64,000 bases of DNA from Draconibacterium halophilum (GTDB lineage Bacteria > Bacteroidota > Bacteroidia > Bacteroidales > Prolixibacteraceae): the NCBI RefSeq assembly GCF_010448835.1, contig NZ_CP048409.1:992001-1056000 (forward strand), given 5' to 3'. Positions 53,049-61,461 of the stretch are shown one piece after another. The notes below the pieces were generated by a model. That model saw only the letters and a program-made list of their open reading frames with translations. It was not told where the DNA came from and ran no database searches. Numbering within the stretch: position 1 is the stretch's first letter; each line of letters opens with the position of its first letter. Both the position numbers and the translations under genes were made by a program.

Positions 53049-53132
53049 CAGCCCGAAAATTAGAGTAGAAATATAAATTTTCGAATGGATTGCACAACGA
53101 GAGTGTAACCATTCAACAAAAAATAAAGCAAA

Positions 53133-53396
53133 ATGAAAAAAGAAATTCATCCAAAGGAATACAGACTGGTAGCTTTTAAGGACATGTCGAACGGACATAC
53201 TTTTATTACCCGCTCTACTGTTGATACAAAAGAGAAAGAAACTATCGACGGTGTTGAATACCCGATTTATAAACTGGAGATTTCAAACACTTCTCACCCG
53301 TTTTACACAGGTAAAACCAAACTTGTGGATACTGCAGGACGTGTTGATAAATTCATGAACCGTTACGGGAAACACATGGAGAATAGAAAGAAATAA
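53133..53396 (+). CDS. rpmE2: 50S ribosomal protein L31 type B
   Basis: An 87-residue ribosomal protein, beginning MKKEIHPKEYRLVAFKDMS and containing ISNTSHPFYTGKTKLVDTAGRVDKF. It has no Cys at all, so it is the zinc-free (C-minus) form of L31; zinc-independence would let ribosomes work when zinc is scarce. It has a clear promoter and its own terminator and is monocistronic. Confidence 0.95.
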   Translation: MKKEIHPKEYRLVAFKDMSNGHTFITRSTVDTKEKETIDGVEYPIYKLEISNTSHPFYTGKTKLVDTAGRVDKFMNRYGKHMENRKK

Positions 53397-53416
53397 TTTT
53401 TCTTACAGATATAAGG

Positions 53417-53450
53417 AAAAGCATTCGTCGAATAGATGAGTGCTTTTTTT
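53417..53450 (+). terminator. Terminator after the L31 gene
   Basis: A 13-bp stem, AAAAGCATTCGTC with GATGAGTGCTTTT, two G-T pairs, loop GAATA, followed by T runs up to 53450. It starts 21 bases after the stop codon. Confidence 0.8.
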
Positions 53451-53660
53451 ATTTCTAAAAGCTCAGAAATGTCTTGTTCCGGGATGTTTTTGTGCAATTT
53501 TGTCGGTTGGTTTCCCGAATTCCGGTGAACAATCCGACAATGTAAGCAGTCTGTGTAAATGGCATGGCAATTGCTTTATTGTACCCCGCACATAAAACCG
53601 GCAATGTTTTGCCCGTTCTGCGTAATTAGCGACAGAATGTCATTATAATTAATAAGAAAC

Positions 53661-56114
53661 ATGGGTAAATATAAAAATACAGCTTTTCAAAAAATGTTCG
53701 GATCGGGAATGATGGATAACGAATCAGACTTTCTTCCAATTATTGCTGATGGCGATGACAAGGATTTAAAGAATGTGGAAGTACCGTCAGTTCTTCCAAT
53801 TTTGCCCTTACGTAATACCGTTTTGTTTCCGGGGGTGGTTTTACCAATTACCGTTGGTCGCGAGCGATCGTTAAAATTAATTCGCGATGTAAACCAGGGA
53901 AGCAAATTACTGGGTACCGTTGCGCAAAAGGATTATACGATTGACAAGCCCGAAGCAAGCGACTTGTACGGAATAGGTACGGTGGCCGAAATTATGAAGG
54001 TGTTGGAAATGCCCGACGGATCGACTTCTGTAATTATTCAGGGAAAACGACGATTTCGAATTAATGAGTTTGTAGACGAAGATCCTTATTTTAAAGCATC
54101 GGTTGAACCGTTGACTGATATTACTCCTGAGGACGACAATGAGTTTAATGCCATTGTTGGATCGTTGAAAGACTTGTCGATAAAAGTTGCGCAGTTTTCG
54201 GCCAATGTGCCGCCCGAAGCAACTTTTGCCGTTAAAAATATCGAGAATTCAACTTTTCTGATCAACTTTATTTGTTCGAATACCGACATAAATGTTGACG
54301 ATAAACAAAAGCTGCTGGAGATTGGAAGCCTGAAAGAACGTGGAGTGCAAGCCATTAGCTTTTTGGTGAAGGAAGTGCAGATGCTGGAGTTGAAACAGGA
54401 TATTCAGAAAAAGGTGAAAACCGACATGGACAAGCAGCAACGCGATTTCATGTTGAACCAGCAAATGAAAACCATTCAGGACGAGCTGGGAGGTAATCCG
54501 GTAGAACAAGAAATAAATGCTTTAAAAGAAAAGGCAAAAGAGAAAAAGTGGAACAAAGATGTGGATGAATTTTTTCATCGCGAGGTGGAAAAACTGGGCC
54601 GATTGAATCCGGCAGCCGGCGAATATTCGGTACAGTTCACTTTCTGTCAGACTTTGCTCGATTTGCCCTGGAACGAATATACCAAAGATAATTTCGACCT
54701 GAAACATGCCAACAAAGTGTTGGATGAAGATCATTACGGTCTGGAGAAAGTGAAAGAACGTATGCTTGAGCACCTGGCCGTGTTGAAATTAAAAAACGAT
54801 ATGAAAGCGCCGATTCTTTGTTTATACGGCCCTCCGGGAGTTGGAAAAACATCGCTGGGGAAATCGGTTGCACGCGCTTTAGGGCGAAAATATGCACGAA
54901 TGAGTTTAGGTGGGTTGCACGATGAATCAGAGATTCGCGGACACCGTAAAACGTATATCGGTGCAATGCCGGGGCGTATTATACAAAACGTAAAAAAGGC
55001 AAAATCATCGAATCCGGTGTTTATTCTGGATGAGATCGATAAAGTGTCGAAGCACTTTCATGGCGATCCGGCTTCAGCGCTGCTTGAAGTACTCGACCCG
55101 GAACAAAACGGCGAATTTCATGATAACTACATCGAACAGGATTACGACCTGTCGAAAGTAATGTTTATTGCTACAGCCAACTCACTGAGCACAATTGCAC
55201 CACCATTGCGCGATCGATTGGAGTTGATTGAGGTGAGTGGTTATCTTGTAGAGGAAAAGGTAGAGATTGCAAAACGTCACCTGATTCCAAAACAGTTGGA
55301 GAATCATGGTTTAACGAAAGGGGATATTACTTTTCCTAAAGAGGTTATCGAGTTGATTATTGATGGCTACACCCGCGAAAGTGGTGTGCGTGAACTGGAC
55401 AAAAAGCTGGCGAAAGTTGTTCGTCGGATTGCTAAAAAAATTGCTTTTGAGGAAACCTACAATAAAAAGCTGACCAAAACTGATGTGCGCGAATACCTTG
55501 GTGTAACCGAGTATTCAAAGGAAAAGTACCAGGGAAATCACTTTGCCGGTGTTGTAACCGGTTTGGCCTGGACTGCTGTAGGTGGCGAGATACTATTTGT
55601 GGAAACCAGCCTGAGCAAAGGAAAAGGAGCGTTAACGCTTACCGGAAACCTGGGCGATGTAATGAAAGAATCGGCAATGTTGGCACACGAGTATTTAAAA
55701 TCGCATGCTTTCGAATTGAATTTAAAACCCGAGGTATTCGAGAAATGGAATGTGCATGTACACGTGCCCGAAGGCGCTATACCAAAAGATGGTCCGTCGG
55801 CCGGAGTGACAATGGTAACATCGCTGGCATCGGCATTTACACAACGTAAAGTCAAGAAAAACCTGGCAATGACTGGAGAGATAACCTTGCGCGGAAAGGT
55901 ACTTCCTGTTGGAGGTATTAAGGAGAAAATTCTTGCTGCAAAACGTGCCGGAATTACTGAGATTATTCTTTCAGAACAAAACAAGAAAAATCTCGAAGAT
56001 ATTAAAGAGGCTTACATTAAAGGCTTGAAGTTCCACTTTGTAAATACCATTATGGATGTGCTGGATATTGCACTGCTAAAGGCTAAAGTGGATAAGCCGA
56101 TGAAAATTGAGTAA
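53661..56114 (+). CDS. lon: ATP-dependent protease Lon
   Basis: An 817-residue protease: LON substrate-binding N-domain (about 40-250, LPILPLRNTVLFPGVVLPI), a coiled-coil, an AAA+ module with Walker A GPPGVGKTS (390-398), Walker B region VFILDEIDKVS and sensor blocks, and the C-terminal serine-lysine protease with catalytic Ser713 in DGPSAGV and Lys in GGIKEKI. It degrades misfolded and regulatory proteins in the cytosol. The sequence is intact and the length normal. It is transcribed alone; about 210 bases upstream hold no other gene. A strong hairpin closes it. Confidence 0.96.
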   Translation: MGKYKNTAFQKMFGSGMMDNESDFLPIIADGDDKDLKNVEVPSVLPILPLRNTVLFPGVVLPITVGRERSLKLIRDVNQGSKLLGTVAQKDYTIDKPEASDLYGIGTVAEIMKVLEMPDGSTSVIIQGKRRFRINEFVDEDPYFKASVEPLTDITPEDDNEFNAIVGSLKDLSIKVAQFSANVPPEATFAVKNIENSTFLINFICSNTDINVDDKQKLLEIGSLKERGVQAISFLVKEVQMLELKQDIQKKVKTDMDKQQRDFMLNQQMKTIQDELGGNPVEQEINALKEKAKEKKWNKDVDEFFHREVEKLGRLNPAAGEYSVQFTFCQTLLDLPWNEYTKDNFDLKHANKVLDEDHYGLEKVKERMLEHLAVLKLKNDMKAPILCLYGPPGVGKTSLGKSVARALGRKYARMSLGGLHDESEIRGHRKTYIGAMPGRIIQNVKKAKSSNPVFILDEIDKVSKHFHGDPASALLEVLDPEQNGEFHDNYIEQDYDLSKVMFIATANSLSTIAPPLRDRLELIEVSGYLVEEKVEIAKRHLIPKQLENHGLTKGDITFPKEVIELIIDGYTRESGVRELDKKLAKVVRRIAKKIAFEETYNKKLTKTDVREYLGVTEYSKEKYQGNHFAGVVTGLAWTAVGGEILFVETSLSKGKGALTLTGNLGDVMKESAMLAHEYLKSHAFELNLKPEVFEKWNVHVHVPEGAIPKDGPSAGVTMVTSLASAFTQRKVKKNLAMTGEITLRGKVLPVGGIKEKILAAKRAGITEIILSEQNKKNLEDIKEAYIKGLKFHFVNTIMDVLDIALLKAKVDKPMKIE

Positions 56115-56135
56115 ATTTGGAAGAATCAAGAATAA

Positions 56136-56171
56136 AAAACGGGCTGCTATTTCAAAATAGCAGCCCGTTTT
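56136..56171. terminator. Bidirectional terminator between lon and the sufE-side genes
   Basis: A 17-base perfect inverted repeat (56136-56152 and 56155-56171) built around CGGGCTGCTATTT, with A and T runs on both sides. Both lon and the convergent minus-strand genes end next to it. Confidence 0.85.
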
Positions 56172-56181
56172 AATTTTTTTA

Positions 56182-56487
56182 CTAAAAGAATCCCAGTTCC
56201 AGCCGGGCTTCTTCGCTCATCATCGATTTATCCCATGGTGGTTCGAACGTTAATTCTACATCAACTTTTTCTACACCGTCAACCGATTGAGCAGCTTGCG
56301 TAATATCATCTACCAAAATATCAACCACCGGACAGCCCGGTGCAGTAAGTGTCATTAATATATTGGCCTGGTTATTTTCGTCGATATCAACATTGTAAAT
56401 CAGTCCCAGGTCGTATACGTTTACCGGAATCTCCGGGTCGTAAACCTCTTTCAGGTTATTTATTATTAAGTCTATTCTTTTATCCAT
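56182..56487 (-). CDS. DUF59/MIP18-family iron-sulfur assembly factor (PaaD/SufT-like)
   Basis: A 101-residue protein with the whole DUF59 fold: IINNLKEVYDPEIPVNVYDLGLIYNVDI at the start (the DPEIxVNVxDLGLIY block), LTAPGCPVVDIL, and VELTFEPPWDKSMMS. The single conserved Cys (Cys52, PGCPV) is present. Members help deliver Fe-S clusters and often lie in suf operons. It is 12 bases downstream of sufE and ends at the shared terminator. Confidence 0.88.
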   Translation of the reverse strand: MDKRIDLIINNLKEVYDPEIPVNVYDLGLIYNVDIDENNQANILMTLTAPGCPVVDILVDDITQAAQSVDGVEKVDVELTFEPPWDKSMMSEEARLELGFF

Positions 56488-56499
56488 TTCGTATCCTCC

Positions 56500-56922
56500 T
56501 TATCCTGCAATCTTGCTATAAGCAACAGCATATAAACGAATTTGTTTTACCATGGCCAACAGTCCATTTGAACGGGTAGGCGACAGGTGTTGTTTTAATC
56601 CCAGATCGTCGATGAAATGCAGCTCTGTTTCAAGCAATTCTTTTGGTGTACGCCCCGAAACAACACGAAGTAACAGCGCTACCAAACCTTTTACAATAAC
56701 GGCATCGCTTTCGCCACGGAAGTAAATTTTTCCATCCTTCATATCAGCTACCAACCATACACGCGACTGGCATCCTTTTATAAGGTTTTGGTCATTTTTA
56801 TCTTTCGCGTCAAGATCTTCCAAATCGTTTCCCAATTCAATCAGGTATCCATATTTATCCATCCAGTCTTCGTACATCGAAAACTCCTCAATTATCTCCT
56901 GCTGAATTTCTTCCATGCTCAT
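56500..56922 (-). CDS. sufE: SufE-type sulfur acceptor
   Basis: A protein of about 140 residues; ATG at 56922 (MSMEEIQQEI) is chosen, as the longest frame at 56946 adds eight residues without support and 56916 is also possible. The active-site Cys is in IKGCQSRVWL, and RGESDAVIVKGLVALLLRVV and LGLKQHLSPTRSNG are typical. SufE takes sulfur from the SufS cysteine desulfurase and hands it to SufB. The gene is transcribed toward the DUF59 gene; a short gap separates it from the divergent rubrerythrin gene. Confidence 0.9.
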   Translation of the reverse strand: MSMEEIQQEIIEEFSMYEDWMDKYGYLIELGNDLEDLDAKDKNDQNLIKGCQSRVWLVADMKDGKIYFRGESDAVIVKGLVALLLRVVSGRTPKELLETELHFIDDLGLKQHLSPTRSNGLLAMVKQIRLYAVAYSKIAG

Positions 56923-57086
56923 AACTATCATTTTTAGCGTTAGCAAAGATCGTAATTTTCTGCTTTATGGCAATGATGAAAGCCGTTTATTCAGACTAAT
57001 TCAAAACTATCTTTTTGTATAGTTTACAAATGTCGAAATCTTTATCTTTATCGCTACGAACAGAAAAACGAAAGATCAGTAGTAAA

Positions 57087-57665
57087 ATGACAAAGTTAAA
57101 AGGTACAAAAACCGAACAGAATTTATTAAAAGCATTTGCCGGAGAATCGCAGGCACGTATGCGTTACGATTATTTTGCGAAGCAGGCAAAAAAAGAAGGT
57201 CTGGAACAAATAGCGGCAATTTTTGAAGAAACAGCGATGAATGAAAAAGAGCATGCCAAACGTTTCTTTAAATTTTTGGAGGATGGAAATGCTGTTGAAA
57301 TCACTGCAAGTTACCCGGCCGGAAAGATTGGTACTACCATGGAAAACCTGAAAGCCTCTGCCGAAGGTGAAAATGAAGAGTGGATGGATCTTTATCCTGA
57401 GTTTGCGAAAGTGGCAGAGGAAGAAGGATTTCGAGATATTGCACTTGCGTTTAAATTAATTGCCCGAGTTGAGGAGGCACATGAAAATCGCTTCCGTACT
57501 TTGTACAACAACCTTGAAGAAGGGAAAGTATTTAAGCGTGGCGATAAAGTGGTGTGGAAATGCCGTAATTGTGGTTTTATCCACGAAGGAACTGCTGCAC
57601 CGAAATTATGTCCGGCTTGTCAGCACTCGCAGGCTTATTTCGAAATTAAAGAGGCAAATTATTAA
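57087..57665 (+). CDS. Rubrerythrin
   Basis: A 192-residue peroxide-scavenging protein. The ATG at 57087 is chosen because a conserved MTKLKGTKTEQNLLKAFAGE starts there and the open region before it is unlike the family. The diiron four-helix domain has EQNLLKAFAGESQARMRYDYF and EETAMNEKEHAKRFF, then EEAHENRFRTL; the C-terminal rubredoxin domain carries CRNCGFIHEG and CPACQHSQ as its iron ligands. It reduces hydrogen peroxide in anaerobes and microaerophiles. It is set on the plus strand inside the suf gene block and closed by a terminator. Confidence 0.95.
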   Translation: MTKLKGTKTEQNLLKAFAGESQARMRYDYFAKQAKKEGLEQIAAIFEETAMNEKEHAKRFFKFLEDGNAVEITASYPAGKIGTTMENLKASAEGENEEWMDLYPEFAKVAEEEGFRDIALAFKLIARVEEAHENRFRTLYNNLEEGKVFKRGDKVVWKCRNCGFIHEGTAAPKLCPACQHSQAYFEIKEANY

Positions 57666-57693
57666 GCTAACTTTAGTAGAACTTTCATTATAA

Positions 57694-57734
57694 AAAATGC
57701 CATCCGATTGCTAGTTCAATCCGGATGGCATTTT
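57694..57734. terminator. Bidirectional terminator between rubrerythrin and sufS
   Basis: A perfect 13-base inverted repeat, AAAATGCCATCCG and CGGATGGCATTTT, with a 15-base loop and A/T runs outside. The two genes converge on it. Confidence 0.85.
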
Positions 57735-57755
57735 CTTTTGTGTCAAGGTCTGAAA

Positions 57756-58973
57756 CTATAACATCATAATCGCTTTATTCAGTGCCTCCATAAAAATATC
57801 AATCTCTTTTTTGGTGTTATACATACCAAATGAAATACGCGCACAGGCCGACATTTTGAAATGTTGCATCATAGGATAAGCACAGTGATGCCCTGTCCGA
57901 ATGGCGATTCCCATTTTGTCAATTAGTATACCCAGGTCGTACGAGTGAATTCCTTCAATATTAAAACAGATTACTCCCGATTTTTGTGGTGCTTCTCCAT
58001 AAATCTTCAAGCCTTTGATGGCTTTTAGTTTTTCGGTAGCATATTCCAGTAGCTCGTGTTCGTGGCGGCCAATGTTCTCAATGCCAATTTCGTTAACCAA
58101 ATCGATGGCTGCACCAAAACCTGCAAGACTGGTAATATTTGGAGTTCCGGCTTCAAATTTATAAGGCAATTCATTAAATGTTGTTCCATCAAACGATACT
58201 TCCGATATCATTTGCCCGCCACCTTGGTAGGGAGGCATTTCTTCCAGCCACTTTTCTTTTCCATACAAAACACCAACACCGTTGGGGCCATACACTTTGT
58301 GGGCAGAGAATGCATAAAAGTCAACATCCAACTGCTGCACATCAATTTTTATATGTGCCGTAGCCTGAGCGCCGTCAACCAAAACAGCAACATTGTTTTT
58401 GTGGGCAATTTCAATAATTTCGGCGATAGGATTTATTGTGCCCAATACATTCGAGACGTGATTAACCGCAATCAACTTTGTTTTTGATGTAATCAGCCCC
58501 GGTAGCTTTTCTATTTCAAGTAAGCCTGTGTCGTTAAATGGAAGTTTTACAATTTTTGCATTACGTTTTTGGGCGGCAATTTGCCAGGGAACGATGTTTG
58601 AATGATGCTCCATTTCTGAAACGATGATCTCATCGCCTTCCGAAACATATTTTTCGCAAAAACTGCTTGCAACCAGATTAATGCTTTCGGTAGTTCCTTT
58701 TGTAAAGATTACTTCTTTGCGCGAAGCAGCGTTTATGAAAGTCTGTACTTTATCGCGAACCTCTTCATATTCAACCGTTGCTTTGTCGGCCATATAGTGT
58801 GCACCACGGTGAATGTTGCCATAGTAATCGTTGTGCAACTGTTCCAATTTCAGAAGCACCTGAACCGGTTTCTGTGCCGATGCTGCTGTATCAAGGTAAA
58901 CAAGTGGCCTATTATATACTTTCTGCTGAAGTATGGGGAAATATGATCTGATTTTTTCGATATCGTAATTCAT
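57756..58973 (-). CDS. sufS: Cysteine desulfurase SufS
   Basis: A 405-residue PLP enzyme of the group II (SufS/CsdA) type. The Schiff-base Lys lies in FSAHKVYGPNG, the persulfide Cys in RTGHHCAYP, and EVSFDGTTFNELPYKFEAGTPN is typical of SufS. It removes sulfur from cysteine for Fe-S clusters and passes it to SufE. It follows sufD by 54 bases on the same strand and is the last gene of the sufBCDS run; a terminator shared with the convergent rubrerythrin gene follows. Confidence 0.95.
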   Translation of the reverse strand: MNYDIEKIRSYFPILQQKVYNRPLVYLDTAASAQKPVQVLLKLEQLHNDYYGNIHRGAHYMADKATVEYEEVRDKVQTFINAASRKEVIFTKGTTESINLVASSFCEKYVSEGDEIIVSEMEHHSNIVPWQIAAQKRNAKIVKLPFNDTGLLEIEKLPGLITSKTKLIAVNHVSNVLGTINPIAEIIEIAHKNNVAVLVDGAQATAHIKIDVQQLDVDFYAFSAHKVYGPNGVGVLYGKEKWLEEMPPYQGGGQMISEVSFDGTTFNELPYKFEAGTPNITSLAGFGAAIDLVNEIGIENIGRHEHELLEYATEKLKAIKGLKIYGEAPQKSGVICFNIEGIHSYDLGILIDKMGIAIRTGHHCAYPMMQHFKMSACARISFGMYNTKKEIDIFMEALNKAIMML

Positions 58974-59027
58974 ACACTTTGTAAAATACTGAGCCGGTGA
59001 ATGCGATTCACTTTCTCAGTCGTTCTT

Positions 59028-60395
59028 TTAGTAATCGCACTGGTAAGCACAATCGTGACAACGGGCAACTTCGCCGCGCAGACGTTTGTCAACCAGTTCG
59101 TCGATACGATCGCGCAGTGGTTCCAGTTTGATTTCTTTTACCACCTCATGCGCAAATGCATTCATCATCATCAGGCGTGCACTGTCCTCCTTAATTCCGC
59201 GGGCACGCAGGTAAAATAAAGCTTCTTCGTCAATCTGACCAACCGTTGCCCCGTGACTACATTTTACATCGTCAGCATCAATAATCAGCTGAGGTTTTGT
59301 TTGCATGGTAGCTTCGTCGGTCAGCAACAAGTTGTTATTGCGCTGGAAAGCATTGGTTTTTTGTGCATCGCGAACCACGTGTATTCTTCCGGAAAATGCA
59401 CCGGTCGATTTTTCGTCAAGCACATTCTTATAAACCTGGTTACTTTCGCAGTGCGGTGCGGCGTGAATCACTTCGGTGAAATTATCAACATGCTGTTTCT
59501 TGTCCATAAACGACATGCCATACATGTTTGCCTCGGCGTTCTCACCATTTAATGCAAATTTCAGGTTGTTACGAATTAATCCGCCGTGTAACGATGCGGT
59601 GTGCGTTGTAACTCGCGAATCGCGCTGCTGATCGATAAATACCGAGTTAATATTTGTTGCTTTGTTATGCTGATTTTGTAGTGCGTAAAACTCTACTTCT
59701 GAATTGTTACCGGCAAAAATTTCGGTAACCGAGTTGTTCAGGTACTGGTTAAGGTTTAGGGTATGATCGCATAACAATACCTGTACTTTAGCACCATCTT
59801 CAACCAAAATAAAATTCCGCTGTGTTGAGAAGGTATCTTTTTCATCCTGCAACAGATTGATGATCTGAATCGGACTTTCAACGGCTACATTCTTCGGAAC
59901 ATAAAGGAAAAAACCGTCTTTGGCAAAAGCAGTATTCAGCGCTACCATCGGGTCTTCTTCAACATTTGCCAGGCTGGCATATTTTTCCAGTAACTCAGGT
60001 CTTTCTTTCGAAATGCTGTCGAGGCTGTCGAAAATTACGCCTTCAGGAAGATCTCCTTTTTCTGTTTCGTTTTTGCTAAACCATCCGTTAAGAACCAGTG
60101 CCAGGTTGGTGTTCAGCTGCGGAACATCACAACGAAAAACCTCGTTCAAATCGGCTTTCTTCTCTTCCTTGGTATGGATGAATTTAAAATCGGGCAAAAA
60201 TGCCGGATTGAGGTTGGTGTATTTGTAATTTTCATTTTTTCGCGTTGGTATACCCTGCACAACAAAGTTCTGAAACGCCTTATTTCGTTGAGCGTTCAAA
60301 ATATCGGACGAGTTTGCAAAAAGCTCGTCTTTTACTTCGTTGTAATGCGCGGTATATTTTAGCGATAAATCTGTATTGTCAACTAAAACGCTCAT
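59028..60395 (-). CDS. sufD: Fe-S assembly scaffold SufD
   Basis: A 455-residue beta-helix protein of the SufB/SufD family with GENAEANMYGMSFMD and the late QTKPQLIIDADDVKCSHGATVGQIDEEALFYL, the block that carries the His in CSHGATV used at the cluster site. It forms the SufBC2D scaffold. It overlaps no gene; the start is one base after sufC stop on the same strand. Length is normal and no lesion is visible. Confidence 0.93.
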   Translation of the reverse strand: MSVLVDNTDLSLKYTAHYNEVKDELFANSSDILNAQRNKAFQNFVVQGIPTRKNENYKYTNLNPAFLPDFKFIHTKEEKKADLNEVFRCDVPQLNTNLALVLNGWFSKNETEKGDLPEGVIFDSLDSISKERPELLEKYASLANVEEDPMVALNTAFAKDGFFLYVPKNVAVESPIQIINLLQDEKDTFSTQRNFILVEDGAKVQVLLCDHTLNLNQYLNNSVTEIFAGNNSEVEFYALQNQHNKATNINSVFIDQQRDSRVTTHTASLHGGLIRNNLKFALNGENAEANMYGMSFMDKKQHVDNFTEVIHAAPHCESNQVYKNVLDEKSTGAFSGRIHVVRDAQKTNAFQRNNNLLLTDEATMQTKPQLIIDADDVKCSHGATVGQIDEEALFYLRARGIKEDSARLMMMNAFAHEVVKEIKLEPLRDRIDELVDKRLRGEVARCHDCAYQCDY

Positions 60396-60396
60396 G

Positions 60397-61149
60397 TTAA
60401 TTTTCTATTTCTGATTTAATCCAGTCGTACCCTTTTTCTTCCAACTGGTGCGCCAGTTCTTTTCCGGCTGTTTTTACAATTTTTCCCTGGTAAAGAATAT
60501 GAACAAAGTCGGGTACAATATAATCGAGTAGACGTTGGTAGTGTGTTACTACAATTGTTGCCCTTTCGGGAGATTTTAGCGCATTTACTCCGTTGGCTAC
60601 CGTTTTTAATGCATCAATATCAAGTCCCGAATCGGTTTCGTCAAGAATTGCAAGTTTAGGCTCAAGCAGTGCCATTTGGAAAATCTCGTTTTTCTTTTTC
60701 TCTCCACCCGAGAATCCTTCGTTAACCGAACGGTTGGTCAACTTGGCGTGCATGTCAACCATGTCCATCTTTTCACGCATAAGTTTCAGAAACTCCCCGG
60801 CCGTAAGTTCTTTTAATCCTTTGTGCTTGCGGTGTTCGTTAACCGACGTTTTCAGGAAGTTTACCATTGGTACGCCCGGAATTTCAACCGGGTACTGGAA
60901 ACTTAAAAAGATTCCTTCTTTTGCACGATCTTCAGGAGACTTGTCCAGTAAATCTGCTCCTTCGTAAAAAACTTCTCCGTGTGTAATTTCGTATTCTTCT
61001 TTTCCGGCAAGAACATTTGCAAGGGTGCTTTTCCCCGAACCGTTAGGTCCCATAATTGCGTGAACTTCTCCGGGTTTTACTTCAAGATTGATTCCTTTCA
61101 GGATTTCCATTCCTTCAACGGAAGCATATAAGTCTTTAATTTTTAACAT
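60397..61149 (-). CDS. sufC: Fe-S assembly ATPase SufC
   Basis: A 250-residue ABC-type ATPase: Walker A GPNGSGKSTLA, signature EGFSGGEKKKNE, Walker B LAILDETDSGLDI, and the switch His in VVTHYQRLL. SufC drives conformational change in the SufB-SufD scaffold. The gene lies 63 bases after sufB and two bases before sufD. Confidence 0.96.
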   Translation of the reverse strand: MLKIKDLYASVEGMEILKGINLEVKPGEVHAIMGPNGSGKSTLANVLAGKEEYEITHGEVFYEGADLLDKSPEDRAKEGIFLSFQYPVEIPGVPMVNFLKTSVNEHRKHKGLKELTAGEFLKLMREKMDMVDMHAKLTNRSVNEGFSGGEKKKNEIFQMALLEPKLAILDETDSGLDIDALKTVANGVNALKSPERATIVVTHYQRLLDYIVPDFVHILYQGKIVKTAGKELAHQLEEKGYDWIKSEIEN

Positions 61150-61212
61150 CTTTACTATTATGGTGTTGCGGGAAAGAGATTAGACTCTCGCCCTGAGTTA
61201 TTTATAATTTGT

Positions 61213-61461
61213 TTATCCTACACTGCCTTCAAGGCTGATCTGCAGAAGCTTCTGGGCTTCAACGGCAAATTCCATCGGAAGTTTGTTTAATACTTCCTTT
61301 GCATAACCGTTCACAATCATTCCAATTGCGGTTTCTGTGTCTATTCCACGCTGGTTGCAGTAAAAAATCTGGTCTTCACCAATTTTCGATGTTGTGGCCT
61401 CGTGCTCAACAACCGATGATTTATTTCCAACCTCGATGTATGGGAAAGTGTGTGCCCACAA
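61213..61461 (-). CDS. sufB: C-terminal fragment of SufB
   Basis: The frame is 82 codons from an in-frame TTG/ATG-like start but truly begins at the lesion near 61455. It has the SufB end: VVEHEATTSKIGEDQIFYC, then QRGIDTETAIGMIVNGYAKEV and LPMEFAVEAQKLLQISLEGSVG. The Glu-His pair needed for cluster binding is in EHEATTSKI. Confidence 0.8.
   Translation of the reverse strand: MWAHTFPYIEVGNKSSVVEHEATTSKIGEDQIFYCNQRGIDTETAIGMIVNGYAKEVLNKLPMEFAVEAQKLLQISLEGSVG

Noticed and set aside
57015..57086. Longer N-terminus for rubrerythrin
   Set aside because: Family similarity starts at 57087; the upstream codons are low complexity and likely leader RNA.
61341..61461. Two separate suf genes or programmed frameshift in sufB
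   Set aside because: The two parts join into the standard SufB with one base, and GGG lacks a good slippery heptamer.
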